The position numbers and the translations under genes were made by a program. A DNA stretch of 64,000 nucleotides from positions 40,935-104,934 of the forward strand of contig NZ_FOCQ01000015.1 in NCBI RefSeq assembly GCF_900110165.1, written 5' to 3'. Below are positions 57,505-64,000 of the stretch, piece after piece (within the stretch, counting starts at the first letter, position 1; each line of letters begins with the position of its first letter). Below the pieces are notes generated by a model that was not told the origin of the DNA, searched no databases, and saw only the letters and a list, made by a program, of their open reading frames with translations. This stretch comes from Lihuaxuella thermophila. Lineage in GTDB: Bacteria; Bacillota; Bacilli; Thermoactinomycetales; Thermoactinomycetaceae.

Positions 57505-58368
57505 TCAATATCGGCTGACTTTGGTATAAGTTTGGTTTAACATGCTGTCAAACTGGGCCGGTACACTGTGATATCCGATCGCATAATCTCCTGCCGGGGG
57601 ATTCCATGTTTTATACACATTGAGTGCCTGGATCACCTTGGTGCGGTCCGTTGTATGAGTCGGGTAGATTTTATATCCCGGCACTATTTTGCCGCTGAAA
57701 CGGTCCGTGTAGATGGAGATGAAATTGGTTTGCCGCTTTTTGATTTCTTTGCGTGCATACATGTCATCCAAAACCCGTCCGAGCATGGCGTGTTCCGAAT
57801 GGCCGTCCAGCCGTGACATCGATTTAAACTCGGCATTGGGGAACAATCTTGCGTGGGTTCGGATAACGGCTTTCACCGCGTCATAAGTAAACTGGTCAAG
57901 CAGATGCACTTTGAGTCGGGCTTTCGGTACACCAAGCGCAATACCTGCCTTATAAAATTCATGGATACGGGCCTGGCCAAACTCGTAACGCGTTAACCAG
58001 TCCACATGATAGTTCTCCAGAATCGGATCATGGTATCGTTTGTGCCAATTGCAATATTTGGGCTCGCCGGCTTTATCCGAATCATGGGACTCTATATCAT
58101 ACTTCCCGTTTAATGTTTCCCTGGCCGAAGAACCTGCACCGGCAGACAGCAAAACCATGTATACTTTTTTTCCTGCCCGAATGTCATTCACGACAGGCAC
58201 TGAAAAAGTGAGCGTTTCGTCATCCGCATGGGGAACCAGATAGACGACCACATTGGAACCCGAATCAACGGGCCGCAAAATGGCTGCATCCGAGTGTGCG
58301 ACAGGGAGTAAACAGAGCAGCAAAGCGACAGACAGGCATAACAGGAATCCTTTTTTCGGTAAACTCAT
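57505..58368 (-). CDS. secreted PIG-L family deacetylase, paralogue
   Basis: A 287-residue relative of the neighbouring PIG-L protein. A hydrophobic signal peptide ends with AHSDAA near residue 28 (no Cys lipobox), so it is probably a free secreted protein. Zinc motif PHADDE at 46-51 and H190-S-E-H193 match the PIG-L fold, as does the SNVVVYLVPHADDETLTFSVP strand. The two share large parts (KxxKRYHDP, FKSM, YKTWNP-AxxYAIGYHSVP). The regulatory region (58369-58532) is shared with the divergent CWB2 gene. Substrate unknown. Confidence 0.85.
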   Translation of the reverse strand: MSLPKKGFLLCLSVALLLCLLPVAHSDAAILRPVDSGSNVVVYLVPHADDETLTFSVPVVNDIRAGKKVYMVLLSAGAGSSARETLNGKYDIESHDSDKAGEPKYCNWHKRYHDPILENYHVDWLTRYEFGQARIHEFYKAGIALGVPKARLKVHLLDQFTYDAVKAVIRTHARLFPNAEFKSMSRLDGHSEHAMLGRVLDDMYARKEIKKRQTNFISIYTDRFSGKIVPGYKIYPTHTTDRTKVIQALNVYKTWNPPAGDYAIGYHSVPAQFDSMLNQTYTKVSRY

Positions 58369-58532
58369 CTTTCACCTCGAAATAAAAGAGTTAATCATTT
58401 TTCTATCCTGTTTATTCGGATTTCTCGCGGGTTTTTTGTCAATGAAACAGAAAAAAATCCGGACAAAAAACAAGAATTCCGTACGAATATTCATGATGTA
58501 AGGATGCAAGCAAAAGGGAGGAATTTCGAGAC
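58369..58532. other. divergent intergenic region of PIG-L and CWB2 genes
   Basis: 164 nt between start codons. It holds GAGGTG for the PIG-L gene and GGGAGG for the CWB2 gene. A GAATATT at about 58487 resembles a sigma-E -35 motif but no -10 box follows, so no promoter is assigned. Confidence 0.4.
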
Positions 58533-60233
58533 GTGAAGAGTTGTAGATGGGCGGCGGGGATCTTAACCGTGGCATTGGTTGCATCCGTGAGCCTGATGGA
58601 TCGGTCCGCCGCCGTTCATGCTGCGGGCGGGGAGAGCCTTGCCGATGAGTTGATCCAAGCGCGCAAGCACCAAATCATGCTCCGAATTGGGGAATTTGCG
58701 AAAAAGAAAAGAGAAGTGCTTAGAAACAGGACGATCAAGCAAGCCAACACATGGACAGCGGGCAGCGAAGCGACCGGGATGACGGAAGTCGTCTATTCGG
58801 GGAGTACTCCCAGCTACCGCATTCCTGAATACGTGTTTCGTCTCAGTCAACCGAGCACCGTTCATGTCACGGCAGAACACTCAACTACGCTGATGGATTA
58901 TCTGATTGCAGGTGTCGATGCGAACGGGAACCTGGTTTACTATCAGGACGGGGACACGCTTCCGGCGGGAGAGTATTCTTTTATTGTGATTTCTGAAAGC
59001 AAAACACCTTTGAATTATCAGTATCGCCTGAGCGGGTTGCGTCTGGCCGCAGCACCTGATCAAACTCTGCCTGCGCTTACATTTGAAACGCCGGATCAAT
59101 ATGAACAGCGCCTGCCCCAAGGGACCCGTTCACTCACCTTGAAAGGCTCTACGGATGCCGATTTTGCCGAGTACAGCTTGAACGGCAGTGAATCCCAATC
59201 GCTGGAAAGGGATTTTTCCGTCTCTGTTCCGCTTCATGCGGGGTTCAACAGCCTCAAGGTGAACGCCTTTGAGTTTTCAGGCAATGCTGTTTATGACGAT
59301 TTTACTTTGATTGTGCCGACACTGCAGAGAATTGGCGGTGCAGATCGCTATGAGGTGTCTGCCAATATCAGCAAAGAGCTGGGCATTGATTCGTCCACTG
59401 TTGTCATCGCCCGCGGGGACTTGTATGCCGATGCTCTGTCCGGGGTTCCGCTCGCCAGCATGAATCAGGCGCCGATTCTCCTTACCAAGACCGGATTTTT
59501 GCCCCCCTCAATCAAAGAGGAGATCCTTCGGCGAAATCCTGACCGGGCCATCATTTTAGGAGGGACCGGGGCGGTATCCGCCACTGTGGAAACAGAACTG
59601 AAGCAGATGGGAGTCAATCAGGTTGAGCGGATCGCCGGTGCTACCCGTTATGCCGTTTCAGCTGCCATTGCAGAACAAATGAAGAGTACAGCGGGGGATT
59701 TTATGTCTGATGTTGCTTTCATCGCGAGCGGAGAGAATTTCCCCGATGCTCTTGCCGCTTCCAGTGTGGCCGGACAAGCCTACATGCCGATTTTGCTGGT
59801 CAAACCCGGTTCCATCCCCCCGGATATCGAAAATTTCATCAAGAGCCATCCTGAGATAGGCAAATTCGTCATTGTCGGGGGAACAGGGGCCGTTTCCGAT
59901 GCCGTAGCGAACAAAATCGCTTCCTATGGAAGAACAGTTGAACGCATCGGCGGAAGTACGCGTTATCAGACAGCCGTCAATATCGCCAATAAATTCCAAC
60001 TCATTCCCAACACGCAAGTGTTTGCCCGCGGGGATGACTTTCCGGATGCTTTATCGGGCGGACCTTTCGCTGCACATCTGCAAGCGCCGATTTTGCTCAC
60101 CCCTCCTGCCTCGTTGGAATCAAATGTCAAGGGCTATCTAACGCAAAACAGTCCGGATGTGGCATACATTTTAGGAAGTGAAGGGGCGGTTTCCAGAACG
60201 GTGGAAGAACAGATTTCCCAATATATCAGGTAA
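58533..60233 (+). CDS. secreted cell-wall-binding repeat 2 (CWB2) protein
   Basis: The 566-residue protein has a signal peptide (cleaved after about residue 30, AVHA), a unique region of about 230 residues without a recognised enzyme motif (31-264), and three C-terminal CWB2 repeats of about 100 residues. These begin QRIGGADRYEVS (near 265), ERIAGATRYAVS (near 366) and ERIGGSTRYQTA (near 470), each ending in an ILGG/IVGGTGAVS-type segment. Three CWB2 modules in a row bind anionic wall polymers in clostridia and bacilli. GTG start, with GGGAGG 10 nt upstream. A hairpin follows. Confidence 0.88.
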   Translation: MKSCRWAAGILTVALVASVSLMDRSAAVHAAGGESLADELIQARKHQIMLRIGEFAKKKREVLRNRTIKQANTWTAGSEATGMTEVVYSGSTPSYRIPEYVFRLSQPSTVHVTAEHSTTLMDYLIAGVDANGNLVYYQDGDTLPAGEYSFIVISESKTPLNYQYRLSGLRLAAAPDQTLPALTFETPDQYEQRLPQGTRSLTLKGSTDADFAEYSLNGSESQSLERDFSVSVPLHAGFNSLKVNAFEFSGNAVYDDFTLIVPTLQRIGGADRYEVSANISKELGIDSSTVVIARGDLYADALSGVPLASMNQAPILLTKTGFLPPSIKEEILRRNPDRAIILGGTGAVSATVETELKQMGVNQVERIAGATRYAVSAAIAEQMKSTAGDFMSDVAFIASGENFPDALAASSVAGQAYMPILLVKPGSIPPDIENFIKSHPEIGKFVIVGGTGAVSDAVANKIASYGRTVERIGGSTRYQTAVNIANKFQLIPNTQVFARGDDFPDALSGGPFAAHLQAPILLTPPASLESNVKGYLTQNSPDVAYILGSEGAVSRTVEEQISQYIR

Positions 60234-60237
60234 CAGA

Positions 60238-60266
60238 AAAAGAGGCCGGGAGTTCCCGGTCTCTTT
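60238..60266 (+). terminator. terminator after the CWB2 gene
   Basis: A 10-bp stem (60241-60250 with 60255-60264) with an AGTT loop, followed by a short T-run (TTTCC). Confidence 0.7.
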
Positions 60267-60289
60267 CCGCATTTTTTAAGGAAGCCGGC

Positions 60290-60931
60290 TTAAGCGGATC
60301 CTCCTGCGCCGCCTCCGCCTTCGCCGCCTCCACCGCCTCCTTCACCACCGCCTCCACCTTCACCGCCGCCCTGGCCGCCTTTCTTGCCGCCTTTCTTCTG
60401 GGCTTGTTCCATCAATTTCATCAGTTTTTCCTGGAAGGTGGGTATTTTCAAGGCTTCTTCCATGATTTTCATGACTTCTTTTCTGTGCTGTTGGCTTTTC
60501 ATCAATTGAAGAAGGTGCATTGAGAATTGGGGGTCTTTCAGCAGATCCAGCATCATTTTCTGGAATTCCGGATCTTTCATCAGGTCTTTTACCAGTTGTT
60601 TTTGTTCTTTTGCGGTCGCCTTTGCCAAATTGGCCGCCACTTGGGGCTGTTGCAGGATTTTTTCCCACTCTTTTTTGGTTTTTTCGTCGGTAAATGATTT
60701 GGCCACCATTTGTTCGACATCCGAACCGCTAATGATCACTTTTTGTTTAAACTCTGGTTCGGCCATCAATTCCTGTAGCGCTTTTTTCCCCTCCGGCGTA
60801 TGCAGTACATCCAAAGTCATTTCTTTAATTTTTTGGTAATCGGGCTGTTGCTCCTGAGTTTGCCCTTCGTTTGGACTGCATGAGATAAGAACAAGCATAA
60901 TGACCAGTATAAACAGTGTTGAGCGACGCAT
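60290..60931 (-). CDS. gerD: spore germination lipoprotein GerD
   Basis: GerD organises germinant receptors in the inner spore membrane. The 213-residue lipoprotein has lipobox LISC (C18). The central helical region (about 30-178) is predicted coiled-coil-like, and repeats such as LKDPQF and MKDPEF occur. The C-terminus is a Gly/Glu tail of about 33 residues. I start at ATG 60931, the only codon with a signal peptide directly after it; upstream codons would mask it. A SigG-like promoter lies upstream. Confidence 0.9.
   Translation of the reverse strand: MRRSTLFILVIMLVLISCSPNEGQTQEQQPDYQKIKEMTLDVLHTPEGKKALQELMAEPEFKQKVIISGSDVEQMVAKSFTDEKTKKEWEKILQQPQVAANLAKATAKEQKQLVKDLMKDPEFQKMMLDLLKDPQFSMHLLQLMKSQQHRKEVMKIMEEALKIPTFQEKLMKLMEQAQKKGGKKGGQGGGEGGGGGEGGGGGGEGGGGAGGSA
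60304..60380 (-). repeat. glycine-rich coding repeat in gerD
   Basis: Degenerate GGN and GAA codon repeats encode the Gly/Glu tail of GerD (residues about 181-210). The tract may be prone to slippage. It is inside the gene, not an intergenic repeat. Confidence 0.7.
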
Positions 60932-60966
60932 GGGAAGTCCTCCGTTTCTCGCGCAAATGCTACTTT

Positions 60967-60997
60967 TAATATGGGAATTGTCGTCCCGTTTTATGCC
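60967..60997 (-). promoter_or_regulatory. SigG-like promoter of gerD
   Basis: On the minus strand GGCATA (60997-60992), an 18-nt spacer and CATATTA (60973-60967) fit the forespore sigma-G pattern (TGHATA, 18 nt, CATAMTA) with one or two mismatches. GerD is a sigma-G gene in B. subtilis. Confidence 0.5.
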
Positions 60998-61001
60998 TGA
61001 C

Positions 61002-61031
61002 TGGTCAAAGAAGATCACCTTTTGATACAAT
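61002..61031 (+). promoter_or_regulatory. promoter for kbaA
   Basis: TGGTCA (61002-61007), an 18-nt spacer ending in TGA (extended -10) and TACAAT (61026-61031). Confidence 0.45.
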
Positions 61032-61066
61032 CAGGAAAGTGAATGTTTATAGGAGATGCTTGAGCT

Positions 61067-61660
61067 ATGACACTGAGGAAACTTTTCTTTTGGTTTTGGA
61101 CGACGCTGGCCTTAGGGGCCCTATCGGCGGTATTGATCGGGGTGACTTTGAACATGGTCCTGGACCCGGATCCATTCGGTCCGGTGACACAGCTTTTGCT
61201 AAGCGGCTCAACGTTTGCCGCCGTTGCACAACTGGGCTTTTTTTCTTATCTCGTGTTTAACTGGCTTGCTAAGGGGCTGGTCAGGAGCAGATGGCTGTAT
61301 GACTTCATTCAAATCATTCTGCTCTTTATCGTGATAGGCAATTTGGTTTATCTTCATGTCGTCAAGTTCGACGGCAGGATGTTGTGGATGCATTTATGGA
61401 TTCCGTTGCTCATCGTGGCCGTGGGTGTCTTGGTTGCCTGGCTCAAGTTGAGACAGACCAATCCGAGCGCCTTTATCCCAACCCTGTTTTTCATGGTGAC
61501 GGCAACCACGCTGGAAGCCATCCCGTCGATCAATGCCCGAGCCGGCGAGCTCCCCGTTGTGTTTATTTTCTTCACCATCATGATTTTGCTCGTCTGTAAT
61601 GCCTGGCAAATTTTGCAGTTGCATCGCTGGGTAAAAAAGGAAAACAAAAAAGCCAGCTGA
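61067..61660 (+). CDS. kbaA: KinB-signalling pathway activator KbaA
   Basis: KbaA helps activate the KinB sporulation kinase in B. subtilis. The 197-residue protein has six predicted membrane spans, starting LFFWFWTTLALGALSAVLIGVTL, with a basic C-terminus. Position next to gerD and pdaB is the same as in B. subtilis. ATG at 61067, TAGGAG upstream. Its stop codon lies inside the terminator that serves convergent pdaB. Confidence 0.88.
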   Translation: MTLRKLFFWFWTTLALGALSAVLIGVTLNMVLDPDPFGPVTQLLLSGSTFAAVAQLGFFSYLVFNWLAKGLVRSRWLYDFIQIILLFIVIGNLVYLHVVKFDGRMLWMHLWIPLLIVAVGVLVAWLKLRQTNPSAFIPTLFFMVTATTLEAIPSINARAGELPVVFIFFTIMILLVCNAWQILQLHRWVKKENKKAS

Positions 61661-61682
61661 CTGAAATCCAGTTCAGGCTGGC
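61652..61682 (-). terminator. terminator of pdaB (overlaps kbaA stop)
   Basis: GCCAGC (61652-61657) pairs with GCTGGC (61677-61682), with inner TGACTG/CAGTTCA pairing. On the minus strand it is followed by TTTTTTG. It may act on both strands. Confidence 0.75.
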
Positions 61683-61755
61683 GACCCAAAACGAAACGAA
61701 CCCTTTACCTGTGACGACCACAGCAAGGATAAAAGATCCCTGTCCCTCAGTCGGA

Positions 61756-62520
61756 TCATTCAACGGGTTTCGTTTGTACTTCCGTGCCGGCGATCAGTTC
61801 AGATACGGTCACAAATTCATACCCTTTTTCCCTCAGCTTGTCGATGATGACCGGCAACGCTTCATGGGTTTGCTTGCAGGAATCGCTTGCGTGCATCAGG
61901 ATGATGTCGCCGGGATGCGCTTTACTGACCACCCGTTGAATGATTTTATCCGTTCCCGGGTTCATCCAATCCTGCGAATCGGTATCCCATTGAATCGTCT
62001 TGTAGCCCATTTGGTCGGCGACCTGCAACACCCGTTTATCGAAGTCACCGTTGGGAAAACGGATTAACTTCGGCTTTTTCCCCGTGAGTTCGGTGAGGAT
62101 TTGATCTGCTTTGCTGATCTGCGTACGGATCTGCTGCTCGTTATAAGTGCTGTAGTTATCATGGCGGTGACCGTGGCTGCCGATCTCAAAACCCATCTCA
62201 ACAATTTCTTTTACCAAATCGGGGTGTGTTTCCGCCCAGGGAGAAGAAAGGAAGAAAGTCGCTTTTTTCACCCCTTTCTGCTCCAGCACATCCAAAATGG
62301 GCCTTGCCCGCTCTTCACCCCAGCTGATGTCAAAAGTGAGTGCCACCTGTTTTTTATCCGTGTTCACACTGTAAATGGCGGAAGGTCCCGAATCGAGGGG
62401 AAAGAATACCTGTATGTTTTTGTTTTCGGCATAAAAGATTCCGACGGCGAAAAGAAACGCCACGGCAATCATCAAGGCCCGTTTGATCCGTTTCCCTGAA
62501 AACACCCAAAAAAAGTTCAT
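61756..62520 (-). CDS. pdaB: polysaccharide deacetylase PdaB (sporulation)
   Basis: PdaB is a NodB-type deacetylase needed for late spore stability. The 254-residue protein has an N-terminal membrane anchor (ALMIAVAFLFAVGIFYA) and NodB motifs TFDISWGEE, GSHGHRHDNYS, RFPNGDFDKRV, WDTDSQDW and ILMHASD. Start is ATG 62520, 5 residues inside the longest frame, after GGAGGG; the length then equals B. subtilis PdaB. A SigE-like promoter is upstream. Confidence 0.94.
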   Translation of the reverse strand: MNFFWVFSGKRIKRALMIAVAFLFAVGIFYAENKNIQVFFPLDSGPSAIYSVNTDKKQVALTFDISWGEERARPILDVLEQKGVKKATFFLSSPWAETHPDLVKEIVEMGFEIGSHGHRHDNYSTYNEQQIRTQISKADQILTELTGKKPKLIRFPNGDFDKRVLQVADQMGYKTIQWDTDSQDWMNPGTDKIIQRVVSKAHPGDIILMHASDSCKQTHEALPVIIDKLREKGYEFVTVSELIAGTEVQTKPVE

Positions 62521-62573
62521 ACCTTTACCCTCCATTGTTGTCGCATGAGCGACCAGATACCTGTCCCATACTA

Positions 62574-62601
62574 AATGTATGCGTAGGGACGAGGGTTATG
62601 A
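62574..62601 (-). promoter_or_regulatory. SigE-like promoter for pdaB
   Basis: On the minus strand TCATAA (62601-62596), a 14-nt spacer and CATACATT (62581-62574), matching the sigma-E -10 consensus exactly and the ATA core of the -35. Confidence 0.5.
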
Positions 62602-62640
62602 TTGTCATTCTTTTGGAATGGAAAGAAAGGAGGAAAATAG

Positions 62641-63261
62641 ATGCGGCGCTTGATGGAAAGCATCCGGGCGGAGCGAAAGTACATCGGAATTGCCACACTC
62701 ATTTTTGTTGTCAGTGCCGTTTCCGGGTATGTGAATGCAGAACCCCTCCTTCAGTCACTGAAGCAGATGGGTGTCTTTGACCGTTTGGAAGGAGTTGTCA
62801 ATTCGATCAAGGAAAACCCCACTTTTTTACATACACTTTCCACCCTGTTTTTCAATAACATCATCGCGTCTTTCTCCATGATCGGGATGGGATTGTTATT
62901 TGGATTGGTCCCGTTTATGTCCATGGTGAGCAATGGGATGTTACTGGGAGTCACCCTGATGACCGCGGCCAAAGAAACAGGGGCGAATCCCTTTGTGATC
63001 TTTGTGACCACGATATTGCCGCACGGCATCCTCGAGCTGCCCGGAGCCATTATTGCGGCTGCGTTCGGGATGCGGCTGGGTGCAGCGGCGGTTCGGCGGG
63101 TGATCTCACTGGTCGTTCCCAAATACATGGAGGCCAGCGTTCAAGAGTGGAAAGGAATTCGCTCCCGGCTGCCGGTCGTGTTGGCGGGCGTTGCCGTTTT
63201 GATCTTTGTGGCGGCCATTATTGAGACCAGTTTGATCCTGTACATGAAACCGCTTGGATAA
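62641..63261 (+). CDS. SpoIIM-family membrane protein
   Basis: The 206-residue protein belongs to the stage II sporulation protein M (DUF95) family by its pattern FFNNIIASFSMIGMGLLFGLVPFMSMVSNGMLLGVTLMTAAK, with an N-terminal span and several further membrane segments. SpoIIM of B. subtilis acts with SpoIID and SpoIIP in engulfment, but family members with other roles are widespread, and this gene stands next to pdaB rather than in the spoIIM locus. AAGGAGG precedes ATG 62641. Confidence 0.8.
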   Translation: MRRLMESIRAERKYIGIATLIFVVSAVSGYVNAEPLLQSLKQMGVFDRLEGVVNSIKENPTFLHTLSTLFFNNIIASFSMIGMGLLFGLVPFMSMVSNGMLLGVTLMTAAKETGANPFVIFVTTILPHGILELPGAIIAAAFGMRLGAAAVRRVISLVVPKYMEASVQEWKGIRSRLPVVLAGVAVLIFVAAIIETSLILYMKPLG

Positions 63262-63274
63262 AGGAGGCATGGGG

Positions 63275-63706
63275 ATGAAAGTACAGATTCGTTGGAAAGG
63301 CAACATGCATTTTGCTTCGGAAACGCCGTCCGGGCATACGATGGATCTTGATGCGGCGCCGGAGGTGGGAGGGGAAAATGTGGGCCCCCGCCCGACCGAG
63401 GTGCTCCTCTCAGCAGTCGGAACATGTTCCGGGATTGACATTGTGGATATCTTGAGAAAGATGCGCCTGGAGGTAGAGTCTTTTTCAATGGAAGTAAGCG
63501 GAGATCGGGCAGAAGACCATCCCCGCCGGTTTACACGCGTCCATATGCATTACATCCTGACCGGGGACTTGCCGGAAGATAAAGTTCGGCGCGCGGTGCA
63601 GCTCTCAGTGGAGAAATACTGCTCCGTATCCAATTCATTAAATGCGGAAGTGACCAGCAGTTTTGAGATTAATGGACAAAGATATGAAATGAAGGAAAAG
63701 AGTTGA
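63275..63706 (+). CDS. OsmC-family peroxide-reducing protein
   Basis: The 143-residue OsmC/YhfA-type protein has the two reactive cysteines C51 (SAVGTCSGIDIVDIL) and C116 (EKYCSVSNSL). OsmC proteins reduce organic hydroperoxides with thiol partners. I start it at ATG 63275, 6 nt after AAAGGAGG (an ATG at 63269 is too close). It follows the SpoIIM-family gene after 13 nt and precedes the rrn promoter, so it is probably the second gene of that small operon. Confidence 0.85.
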   Translation: MKVQIRWKGNMHFASETPSGHTMDLDAAPEVGGENVGPRPTEVLLSAVGTCSGIDIVDILRKMRLEVESFSMEVSGDRAEDHPRRFTRVHMHYILTGDLPEDKVRRAVQLSVEKYCSVSNSLNAEVTSSFEINGQRYEMKEKS

Positions 63707-63743
63707 GGCAATCGTCTGCTCTGTGATATGAAAAGAAAATAGA

Positions 63744-63772
63744 TTGACAGTGAAGAAAAAGCGTGCTATATT
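63744..63772 (+). promoter_or_regulatory. rrn promoter P1
   Basis: TTGACA (63744-63749), a 17-nt spacer ending in TGC (extended -10) and TATATT (63767-63772). Confidence 0.8.
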
Positions 63773-63837
63773 AAGTGGCGTCGCTTTTTCTTTATAAAAG
63801 ATGCAGTTGAACGACGAATAAAAGTTAAAAAAAGTTG

Positions 63838-63866
63838 TTGACACGATTGAATGGATGTGTTAACAT
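63838..63866 (+). promoter_or_regulatory. rrn promoter P2
   Basis: TTGACA (63838-63843), a 17-nt spacer ending in TGT (extended -10) and TAACAT (63861-63866). An A-rich tract just upstream resembles an UP element. Confidence 0.8.
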
Positions 63867-63873
63867 AACATTT

Positions 63874-63899
63874 GTCGCCGCGAGATGCAAGGCGGCGAC
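63874..63899 (+). other. hairpin in the rrn leader
   Basis: GTCGCCGC (63874-63881) pairs with GCGGCGAC (63892-63899). It begins at about the P2 start. The following TGTTCCTTGAAAACT stretch (63915-63929) resembles a boxA-like antitermination element of Bacillus rrn leaders. Confidence 0.6.
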
Positions 63900-63973
63900 G
63901 AAAAAAGAAGAAAGTGTTCCTTGAAAACTAAAGAGTGACACACGACCTGTTGATTCTTTTTGAGCAGTCAAAC

Positions 63974-64000
63974 TTTGATGGAGAGTTTGATCCTGGCTCA
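63974..64000 (+). rRNA. rrs: 16S ribosomal RNA, 5' end (partial)
   Basis: The conserved 16S start AGAGTTTGATCCTGGCTCA begins at 63982, about eight bases into the mature rRNA, so the gene starts near 63974 and runs out of the window. Together with tandem promoters and a leader this is an rrn operon, as at this position in B. subtilis. Confidence 0.95.

Noticed and set aside
62597..62602. TATGAT as a -10 box for the SpoIIM-family gene
   Set aside because: No -35 match is present at the right spacing, and the site overlaps the pdaB SigE-like -35 on the other strand. I did not assign a promoter.

Overview
This window looks like the chromosome of a spore-forming member of the Bacillales. Coding density is high, base composition is moderate, and the gene order follows the Bacillus subtilis disA-to-rrn segment almost gene for gene: yacL-ispD-ispF-gltX-cysE-cysS-mrnC-rlmB-rae1-sigH-rpmG-secE-nusG-rplK ... 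rpoB-rpoC ... str, S10, spc and alpha operons ... ecf-truA-rplM-rpsI-ybaK-cwlD-salA-gerD-kbaA-pdaB-rrn. Differences from B. subtilis (pssA and a CarD-type regulator before yacL, a quinol oxidase cluster between tuf and rpsJ, PIG-L and CWB2 genes before gerD) point to another Bacillales family. Thermoactinomycetaceae is my guess, not something the sequence proves.

Layout. 1-3.4 kb: 3' end of disA, pssA with its own promoter, a small convergent gene, a CarD/CdnL-type RNA polymerase-binding protein and yacL. 3.5-10.5 kb: isoprenoid (ispDF), tRNA-charging and cysteine genes (gltX; cysE-cysS behind a cysteine T-box), and RNA maturation (mrnC, rlmB, rae1), many coupled by 4-8 nt overlaps. 10.6-28.1 kb: sigH, then secE-nusG, L11-L1, L10-L7/L12 (with an L10-type attenuator), rpoB-rpoC and str (rpsL-rpsG-fusA-tuf). 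28.1-33.4 kb: an insertion relative to B. subtilis with a small membrane protein, a complete aa3-type quinol oxidase operon (qoxABCD) and a low-density stretch with one unrecognised minus-strand small ORF. 33.4-48.7 kb: S10-spc-alpha ribosomal superoperon from rpsJ to rplQ, with secY, adk, map and infA embedded. 48.7-53.7 kb: ECF transporter energising module, truA, a gene-free 0.8 kb stretch with inverted repeats, and rplM-rpsI.

53.7-63.7 kb is sporulation- and envelope-flavoured: ybaK-cwlD-salA, two divergent-order but co-oriented secreted PIG-L deacetylases, a CWB2 cell-wall-binding protein, gerD, kbaA, pdaB, a SpoIIM-family protein and an OsmC-family protein. Promoters resembling the sporulation sigma factor consensus (SigE-like for cwlD and pdaB, SigG-like for gerD) are visible. 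The window closes with a tandem-promoter rRNA leader and the first bases of a 16S rRNA gene.

Most genes are well known. The least described parts are the two-deacetylase/CWB2 block, the 33.0 kb small ORF, the structured DNA upstream of rplM, and an altered KOW loop in ribosomal protein L24. All identifications come from reading motifs and gene order; no database search was run.
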